Below are positions 58,927 through 64,000 of a stretch of DNA of 64,000 bases, in pieces. The stretch spans positions 1-64,000 of the forward strand of contig CAKRHP010000011.1 in the NCBI GenBank assembly GCA_934339135.1, given 5' to 3'. Within the stretch, counting starts at the first letter, position 1. Each line of letters begins with the position of its first letter. Both the position numbers and the translations under genes were made by a program. Below the pieces are notes generated by a model. The model worked only from the letters and a program-made list of their open reading frames with translations. It searched no databases and was not told the DNA's origin. The stretch is from an uncultured Lachnospiraceae bacterium (GTDB taxonomy: Bacteria > Bacillota > Clostridia > Lachnospirales > Lachnospiraceae).

Positions 58927-61053
58927 ATGAAAGTAACAAAAAGGGATGGCAGAATTGTAGATTATGACAGAAACAAGATCATACTGGCGATCCAGAAGGC
59001 AAATGTGGAGGTGGACCGCTATGAGCAGGTATCGGAGGAGACCATTGATGCCATTGTTGCCAGTATTGAAAATAAAAGAACGGATAACCTTATGGTCGAG
59101 GATATCCAGGATATGATCGAGCAGAAGCTCATGGCAGAGCGTAAGTATGAGCTGGCCAAAAAGTATATCATATACCGTTACACCAGAGAAATGGTCCGTC
59201 GTGCCAATACTACTGATGACTCGATCATGAGTCTGATCAAAAACAGCAATAAGGATGTCATGGAGGAAAACTCCAACAAAAATGCATATATTGCTTCTAC
59301 GCAGAGAGATCTGATCGCCGGTGAGGTATCCAAGGACCTGACAAAGCGTGTTCTGCTTCCGGAGAAGATCATTAAGGCACATGAGGAGGGTGTGATCCAT
59401 TTTCATGATATGGATTATTATCTCCAGAGTATTTTTAACTGTTGTCTGATCAATATCGGAGATATGCTGGAAAATGGAACTGTGATGAACGGCAAGCTGA
59501 TCGAGAGTCCCAAAAGCTTTCAGGTTGCCTGCACCGTTATGACACAGATCATCTCGGCGGTTGCCAGCAGCCAGTATGGCGGTCAGTCCGTGGATATTCG
59601 TCATCTGGGCAGATATCTTCGCAAGACTCGTGATAAATACGAGCGTCATTACAAAGAGAAATATGGCAATATCATATCGGACGAGATCCGGGAGCGTTTT
59701 ATTGATGACCGTCTTCGTGATGAGCTTCGTTCCGGTGTTCAGACGATCCAGTATCAGATCAATACACTGATGACCACCAATGGCCAGTCTCCGTTTGTGA
59801 CATTATTCCTGAATCTTGACAAGGATGATCCTTATATTGAGGAAAATGCCATGATCATCGAGGAGATATTAAAGCAGCGTATTGAGGGCATCAAAAACGA
59901 AAAGGGTGTCTATGTGACCCCGGCTTTTCCAAAGCTGATCTATGTGCTGGATGAGCATAACTGCTTAAAGGGCGGCAAGTATGATTATCTCACGAAGCTG
60001 GCAGTAAAGTGCAGTGCAAAGAGAATGTATCCGGATTATATCTCCGCCAAGATGATGCGGGAGAATTATGAAGGAAACGTATTTTCCTGTATGGGTTGCC
60101 GCAGCTTCCTGACACCGTGGAAGGATGAAAACGGAGAGTATAAGTTTGAGGGAAGATTTAATCAGGGTGTTGTCAGCCTGAACCTTCCACAGATCGGTAT
60201 TCTGGCAGAGGGAGATGAGGAAAAGTTCTGGGCACTTCTGGAGGAGCGTCTGGCACTCTGCTTTGAAGCCCTGATGTGCCGTCATCATGCACTGGAAGGA
60301 ACCCTTTCCAATGTCAGCCCGATCCATTGGCAGTATGGCGCCATTGCCCGGTTGAAGTCAGGAGAGACCATCGACAAGCTTCTTCATAATGGATATTCGA
60401 CGATATCTTTAGGATATATTGGATTATATGAGGTGACAAAGTTGATGACAGGTGTGAGCCACACCGATCCGAAGGGAACAAACTTCGCTCTGCGTCTTAT
60501 GAAGCGTCTGCGTCTGGCATGCGATACCTGGAAACTGGAGACAGGACTTGGTTTTGGTCTTTATGGTACTCCGGCAGAGAGTCTCTGTTACCGCTTTGCA
60601 GAGATCGATAAAAAGCGTTTCGGGGAGATCAAGGATGTGACGGATAAGGGGTATTATACCAACTCTTACCATGTAGATGTACGAGAAAAGATCGATGCCT
60701 TTGAGAAGTTCCGTTTTGAGAGCCAGTTCCAGAAGATTTCTTCCGGTGGTGCAATTTCTTATGTGGAGATTCCGAATATGCGCCATAATCTGGAGGCACT
60801 GGAAGATGTGGTACGGTTCATTTACGACAATATCCAGTATGCGGAGTTTAATACAAAGTCCGATTACTGTCATGTCTGCGGTTATGATGGAGAGATCATT
60901 ATTAACGATGATCTAGAGTGGGAATGTCCGCAGTGCCACAATAAGGATAAAAATAAAATGAATGTGACGAGACGTACCTGTGGTTATCTTGGGGAGAATT
61001 TCTGGAATGTAGGAAAGACAAAGGAGATCAACGCAAGGACACTTCATTTATAA
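58927..61053 (+). CDS. nrdD: Anaerobic ribonucleoside-triphosphate reductase
   Basis: 708 residues, class III. The N-terminal ATP-cone ('VTKRDGRIVDYDRNKIILAI' to about residue 95) senses ATP/dATP. The glycyl-radical barrel includes 'GVIHFHDMDYYLQSIFNCCL' and 'GVYVTPAFPKLIYVLDEHNC', with active-site Cys such as that in 'FSCMGCRSF'. The C-terminus has the zinc knuckle 'CHVCGYDGEI'...'CPQCHNKD' and the radical loop 'RRTCGYLGENFWN'. It makes dNTPs from NTPs without oxygen, using formate as reductant in this class. The partner activase nrdG lies 950 bases downstream, separated by an antisense gene. Confidence 0.97.
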   Translation: MKVTKRDGRIVDYDRNKIILAIQKANVEVDRYEQVSEETIDAIVASIENKRTDNLMVEDIQDMIEQKLMAERKYELAKKYIIYRYTREMVRRANTTDDSIMSLIKNSNKDVMEENSNKNAYIASTQRDLIAGEVSKDLTKRVLLPEKIIKAHEEGVIHFHDMDYYLQSIFNCCLINIGDMLENGTVMNGKLIESPKSFQVACTVMTQIISAVASSQYGGQSVDIRHLGRYLRKTRDKYERHYKEKYGNIISDEIRERFIDDRLRDELRSGVQTIQYQINTLMTTNGQSPFVTLFLNLDKDDPYIEENAMIIEEILKQRIEGIKNEKGVYVTPAFPKLIYVLDEHNCLKGGKYDYLTKLAVKCSAKRMYPDYISAKMMRENYEGNVFSCMGCRSFLTPWKDENGEYKFEGRFNQGVVSLNLPQIGILAEGDEEKFWALLEERLALCFEALMCRHHALEGTLSNVSPIHWQYGAIARLKSGETIDKLLHNGYSTISLGYIGLYEVTKLMTGVSHTDPKGTNFALRLMKRLRLACDTWKLETGLGFGLYGTPAESLCYRFAEIDKKRFGEIKDVTDKGYYTNSYHVDVREKIDAFEKFRFESQFQKISSGGAISYVEIPNMRHNLEALEDVVRFIYDNIQYAEFNTKSDYCHVCGYDGEIIINDDLEWECPQCHNKDKNKMNVTRRTCGYLGENFWNVGKTKEINARTLHL

Positions 61054-61877
61054 AGGGGAAAGGAAGTGGTTTCTGTCAGGGTGACCGGAATGGTAAAAAT
61101 AGATTTTGAAACCTTACCGGTTACGCTGGCAGATTGTTCTTTTAACAAACCTTTTTTGTTGAGACGGCAGGTCATTTTCAGGGAATCAACAGTGCCGGTG
61201 ACGTTTTTCAGTTCGTCGGTGCTCATGGATGCCTGTTCGATGATCTGACAGAAGTAATAGGATGCCGTTTCGCCGGACAGAGTAAATTCATATAAGGTAT
61301 CACTGCCTTTCCGGGTAACCTTCATATTTTCAAGCTGGGAGGAAGCGTCCTGCATAATATCCGAAATAAAGGTAACCATGGAAAGAACCTCTTCCGGAGA
61401 ACGCTCGGTGCGGGTCTTTTCCTTTCCGTTGTCTGTAACATACCAGCCGTTTTTGTAGGTGGAATGACTTTTCTCGGTCTTACCTTTAGTGGTGGTTTTT
61501 GTGGTCATATCAAGTGTTAAATGATCATGATCATTGGCGCCGGTTACAAGCGCATCCGCACTCATATGACGTTTTCCTTTGATCAGCTTTCCTTTGAGTT
61601 TGATGGAAGCATCGGTTTTTGCACGGAAAGAGGACTGGGAGAGTAGCTTTTCAAAGGAGAAATAGACCTTTCCTTCAGGGGAGTCGGGATCTAGTGTTTC
61701 AGACACTTCCTGTGGACTGGTAGTGACTGAGGATGGCTGTGATGAAACATTTTGTTGTACGTTGTCTCTGGGAGCAGCAGTACGGTGGTGCTGGTACAGA
61801 CATACTCCCTCTACCAGGAGAAGAACTACAACAACAGCGATTGTAATATATTTTAAAGGTGATGATTTTTTATCCAT
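61044..61877 (-). CDS. Membrane-anchored DUF6612/LppX-like protein
   Basis: 277 residues. One N-terminal helix (residues 9-27, 'YITIAVVVVLLLVEGVCLYQ'), then a Ser/Thr-rich linker and a beta-rich domain: 'VYFSFEKLLSQSSFRAKTDA', 'SIKLKGKLIKGKRHMSADAL', 'DHLTLDMTTKTTTKGKTEKS', 'YKNGWYVTDNGKEKTR' and 'TVDSLKMTCRLNKKGLLKEQ'. This order resembles secreted lipid-carrier-like folds of the DUF6612/LppX type, though no lipobox is present. GGAG lies 8 nt before ATG 61877. It is antisense between nrdD and nrdG, overlaps the nrdD stop by 10 bases and shares its promoter region with nrdG. Confidence 0.7.
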   Translation of the reverse strand: MDKKSSPLKYITIAVVVVLLLVEGVCLYQHHRTAAPRDNVQQNVSSQPSSVTTSPQEVSETLDPDSPEGKVYFSFEKLLSQSSFRAKTDASIKLKGKLIKGKRHMSADALVTGANDHDHLTLDMTTKTTTKGKTEKSHSTYKNGWYVTDNGKEKTRTERSPEEVLSMVTFISDIMQDASSQLENMKVTRKGSDTLYEFTLSGETASYYFCQIIEQASMSTDELKNVTGTVDSLKMTCRLNKKGLLKEQSASVTGKVSKSIFTIPVTLTETTSFPLYK

Positions 61878-61906
61878 AGAGATCACTCCTTGTATGCTAT
61901 CTGCTT

Positions 61907-61956
61907 TTGACCCTTGCATCATATTATATTATAATGTTATTTGGCAGGCAGGTCAA
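61907..61956. promoter_or_regulatory. Fully overlapping divergent promoters (nrdG and the 61044 gene)
   Basis: Plus strand: TTGACC (61907-61912), 17 bp, TATAAT (61930-61935) toward nrdG. Minus strand: TTGACC (complement of 61951-61956), 17 bp, TATAAT (complement of 61928-61933) toward the 61044-61877 gene. Both have the same sequence quality and share a common centre at 61931.5, with overlapping -10 boxes, so polymerase can occupy only one at a time. Confidence 0.82.
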
Positions 61957-62001
61957 AAAATATCAGAAAAATAATCGAAACCGGAATAGGAGACGACATA
62001 T

Positions 62002-62532
62002 ATGAATTACGCGGAGATAAAAAAATGTGATGTGGCAAACGGACCGGGGGTCCGGGTGTCATTATTTGTCAGCGGCTGTACCCATCACTGCAAGGAATGT
62101 TTCAATAAGGAGACCTGGGATTTTCAGTTTGGAAAGCCATTTACACAGGACACGATCGACGAGATTCTGGAGCTGTTAAGTCCTGATTATATCAAAGGGA
62201 TCACCCTGCTTGGGGGAGAGCCTATGGAGCAGGTGAATCAGCAGGGCCTTCTGCCATTACTGCGGCAGATTCGGGAGAAGCTGCCTCACAAGACCGTATG
62301 GTGTTTTACCGGATATGATTATGAAAAGGATGTTCTGGGCAGAATGGTACCGGAATGGGAGGAAACCAAAGAATTTCTTTCTTATCTGGATGTGCTGGTG
62401 GACGGAGAGTTTAAGATCGAACAGAAGGATCTGGGACTGATCTTTAAGGGGTCTGCCAACCAGAGAACGATCCTGGTGCAGGAGTCTCTGAAAGAAGGTC
62501 ATATTGTATACTGGGATCCCGAAAATCCATAA
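62002..62532 (+). CDS. nrdG: Anaerobic ribonucleotide-reductase activating protein
   Basis: 176 residues, a radical-SAM activase that generates the glycyl radical on NrdD. 'CTHHCKECFNKETWDF' near residue 26 is the C-x3-C-x2-C cluster motif, 'GITLLGGEPMEQVNQQGLLP' the SAM-binding GGE motif and 'VLVDGEFKIEQ' a family segment. AGGAGACG precedes ATG 62002. Unlike most clostridial loci it is not cotranscribed with nrdD but has its own promoter. Confidence 0.96.
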   Translation: MNYAEIKKCDVANGPGVRVSLFVSGCTHHCKECFNKETWDFQFGKPFTQDTIDEILELLSPDYIKGITLLGGEPMEQVNQQGLLPLLRQIREKLPHKTVWCFTGYDYEKDVLGRMVPEWEETKEFLSYLDVLVDGEFKIEQKDLGLIFKGSANQRTILVQESLKEGHIVYWDPENP

Positions 62533-62579
62533 GAATTTGATAAAATTCTATGAAATCCCAAAGAAATGCCAAAAACGGC

Positions 62580-62608
62580 TTGAAATTTTAGGACAAGTCC
62601 GCTACAAT
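62580..62608 (+). promoter_or_regulatory. gapA promoter with a small palindrome in the spacer
   Basis: TTGAAA (62580-62585), 17 bp, TACAAT (62603-62608). The spacer contains GGAC-AA-GTCC (62591-62600), a perfect 10-bp palindrome that could be an operator. The leader is about 105 nt and A/T-rich, ending in TAGGAGGA. Confidence 0.7.
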
Positions 62609-62720
62609 AATGAGTGGGTTGTGACTGCGAGGTAATCGGGCAGTTATGAGAAATGCTTAATTACTGCACAGCGCCAGCAGTGACAGTATATTATAAATTA
62701 TATTTTAGGAGGAATTAAAA

Positions 62721-63737
62721 ATGGCAGTAAAAGTTGCAATTAACGGTTTTGGTCGTATCGGACGTCTTGCTTTCAGACAGATGTTTGGTGCAGAGGGTTA
62801 TGAAGTAGTAGCTATCAACGATCTGACAAGCCCAAAGATGCTTGCTCATCTGTTAAAGTATGATTCATCACAGGGTAAGTATGAGAAGGCTGATACAGTT
62901 TCAGCTGGAGAGGATTCCATCACAGTTGATGGTAAGGAGATTAAGATCTATGCATTCCCTGATGCAAACAACTGCCCATGGGGCGAGCTTGGTGTAGACG
63001 TTGTTCTTGAGTGCTCAGGATTCTACACATCTAAGGAGAAAGCACAGGCTCATATCAATGCTGGTGCTCGTAAGGTTGTTATTTCTGCTCCTGCAGGAAA
63101 TGATCTTCCTACTATCGTTTACAACACAAACCATGAGACACTTAAGGCTGAGGATACTATCATTTCTGCAGCTTCTTGTACAACAAACTGTCTTGCACCT
63201 ATGGCTGACGCTCTTAACAAGTATGCAGCTATCCAGTCTGGTATCATGGTAACAATCCATGCTTACACAGGTGATCAGATGACTCTTGATGGTCCTCAGA
63301 GAAAGGGTGACCTCAGAAGATCCCGTGCAGCAGCAGTTAACATCGTTCCTAACAGCACAGGTGCTGCAAAGGCTATCGGTCTTGTAATCCCAGAGCTGAA
63401 CGGAAAGCTCATCGGATCTGCACAGCGTGTTCCTACCCCTACAGGTTCTACAACAATCCTGACAGCTGTATGTAAGGGTTCTGATATCACAGTTGAGGGT
63501 ATCAATGCAGCTATGAAGGCAGCAGCAAACGAGTCATTCGGTTACAACGAGGATCAGATCGTATCTTCTGATATCGTTGGTATGAGATTCGGTTCTCTGT
63601 TCGATGCTACTCAGACAATGGTAAACAAGGTTGCTGATGACCTCTATGAGGTACAGGTAGTATCTTGGTATGATAACGAGAATTCTTACACATCTCAGAT
63701 GGTAAGAACAATCAAGTACTTCTCAGAGCTTGCATAA
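62721..63737 (+). CDS. gapA: Glyceraldehyde-3-phosphate dehydrogenase
   Basis: 338 residues. NAD-binding '[17 protein letters not shown]' at residues 4-20, catalytic '[12 protein letters not shown]' (Cys near 152), '[20 protein letters not shown]' and 'VPTPTGS' all match. It oxidises glyceraldehyde 3-phosphate in glycolysis. Codons are strongly biased, with many GCT/GCA, GTT and ATC, as expected for a highly expressed gene. TAGGAGGA precedes ATG 62721. pgk follows after a terminator, so the two are separately controlled. Confidence 0.98.
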   Translation: MAVKVAINGFGRIGRLAFRQMFGAEGYEVVAINDLTSPKMLAHLLKYDSSQGKYEKADTVSAGEDSITVDGKEIKIYAFPDANNCPWGELGVDVVLECSGFYTSKEKAQAHINAGARKVVISAPAGNDLPTIVYNTNHETLKAEDTIISAASCTTNCLAPMADALNKYAAIQSGIMVTIHAYTGDQMTLDGPQRKGDLRRSRAAAVNIVPNSTGAAKAIGLVIPELNGKLIGSAQRVPTPTGSTTILTAVCKGSDITVEGINAAMKAAANESFGYNEDQIVSSDIVGMRFGSLFDATQTMVNKVADDLYEVQVVSWYDNENSYTSQMVRTIKYFSELA

Positions 63738-63818
63738 TCTGGTCTGAGGTGCTTAAGCCGGACAGGCTGTCGTCATTGACTGACAGACAACACTCCGGTG
63801 CATTGGTTGATCCATGTA

Positions 63819-63857
63819 CGGGTCCGGTCTTTCATTGGACCGGGCTCGTTTTTCTTT
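63819..63857 (+). terminator. gapA terminator
   Basis: CGGGTCCGGTC (63819-63829) pairs with GACCGGGCTCG (63838-63848), two G-U pairs, followed by TTTTTCTTTTT. Confidence 0.85.
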
Positions 63858-63945
63858 TTCTGCGGGTATCCGGAGGAAAGACTGCTTTATAAAGAGCAAA
63901 ACTCTTCTGCTATCAGGAGAGATCAATAATTAGGAGGAATTTAAC

Positions 63946-64000
63946 ATGTTAAATAAGAAATCTGTTGATGATATCAACGTAAAGGGCAAGAAGGTTCTTG
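63946..64000 (+). CDS. pgk: Phosphoglycerate kinase, 5' end only
   Basis: Eighteen codons are in the window, 'MLNKKSVDDINVKGKKVL', matching the start of bacterial phosphoglycerate kinases. TAGGAGGAA (63931-63939) lies 6 nt before ATG 63946. The gene runs off the right edge. Order gapA-pgk is the usual lower-glycolysis cluster, here split by the terminator at 63819. Confidence 0.88.
   Translation, partial: MLNKKSVDDINVKGKKVL

Noticed and set aside
1-64000. CRISPR arrays, T-boxes, common riboswitches, rRNA, complete insertion sequences, att sites, replication origin
   Set aside because: None was recognised by eye; no repeat-spacer arrays, transposase genes or conserved riboswitch cores were found.

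Overview
The window looks like chromosome of an obligately anaerobic, probably spore-forming Firmicute of the Lachnospiraceae type (Clostridium cluster XIVa). The support is indirect but consistent: a pyrophosphate-type phosphofructokinase, oxygen-sensitive ribonucleotide reductase (nrdD/nrdG), a bacteriohemerythrin, a GerW/YtfJ sporulation protein with its DUF2953 partner, a SpoIIM-like protein, a large fused 2-hydroxyacyl-CoA dehydratase activator, the ACT/UPF0210 pair, strong AGGAGG-type ribosome sites, TTGACA-N17-TATAAT promoters and a tRNA without an encoded CCA. Genus cannot be fixed from this sequence alone.

Layout. 1-4.1 kb is a small A/T-rich accessory island: a cut-short rhuM, an intact AAA15-type ATPase plus RloB pair (an AbiL/RloAB-like defence module), a frameshifted GNAT acetyltransferase and one unknown gene. 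From 4.1 kb the core chromosome begins: bioB (minus strand, with a BirA-type operator), a small HTH gene with a PPi-phosphofructokinase, a class II aldolase, hemerythrin, a secreted Lys-rich protein, an FtsA-like ATPase with unusual C-terminal repeats, a WalJ/YycJ-type hydrolase, the ACT/UPF0210 pair, an LCP cell-wall ligase, an aspartate aminotransferase and a CPBP protease. A 1416-residue dehydratase activator lies on the minus strand (18.0-22.2 kb). Then come LysM, rhomboid-like and double GT-C glycosyltransferase genes (22-27 kb), two unknown cytosolic proteins, ytfI/ytfJ(gerW), rpmB and a CbxX/SpoVK-type AAA protein.

32.6-45.9 kb is a growth and division block: rsmD, coaD, a coiled-coil protein, a ZapA-like protein, a U32 peptidase, an FtsW/RodA-PBP2 pair, a Nudix hydrolase, a CheY-like regulator, tRNA-Leu(CAA), polA and coaE. 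46-55.7 kb holds a SpoIIM-like protein, an orphan family-5 binding protein, a cyclophilin, a four-gene Gld-like ABC export operon, and (minus) mutY preceded by a sigma-70-like protein lacking promoter-recognition regions. The end holds a large secreted BspA-repeat protein, nrdD under two NrdR boxes, an anchored lipoprotein-like gene divergent from nrdG, then gapA and the start of pgk.

Most notable signals: the AAA15-RloB module; one secreted domain in four copies (one in the 8.3 kb protein, apparently three in the 56 kb protein); the FtsA-like protein with repeated 'NG...NDEI.I' units; a sigma-like protein without regions 2.4 and 4; NrdR boxes exactly 32 bp apart overlapping the nrdD promoter; two completely overlapping divergent consensus promoters between nrdG and its neighbour; and a REP-like double hairpin sitting between a translationally coupled gene pair.
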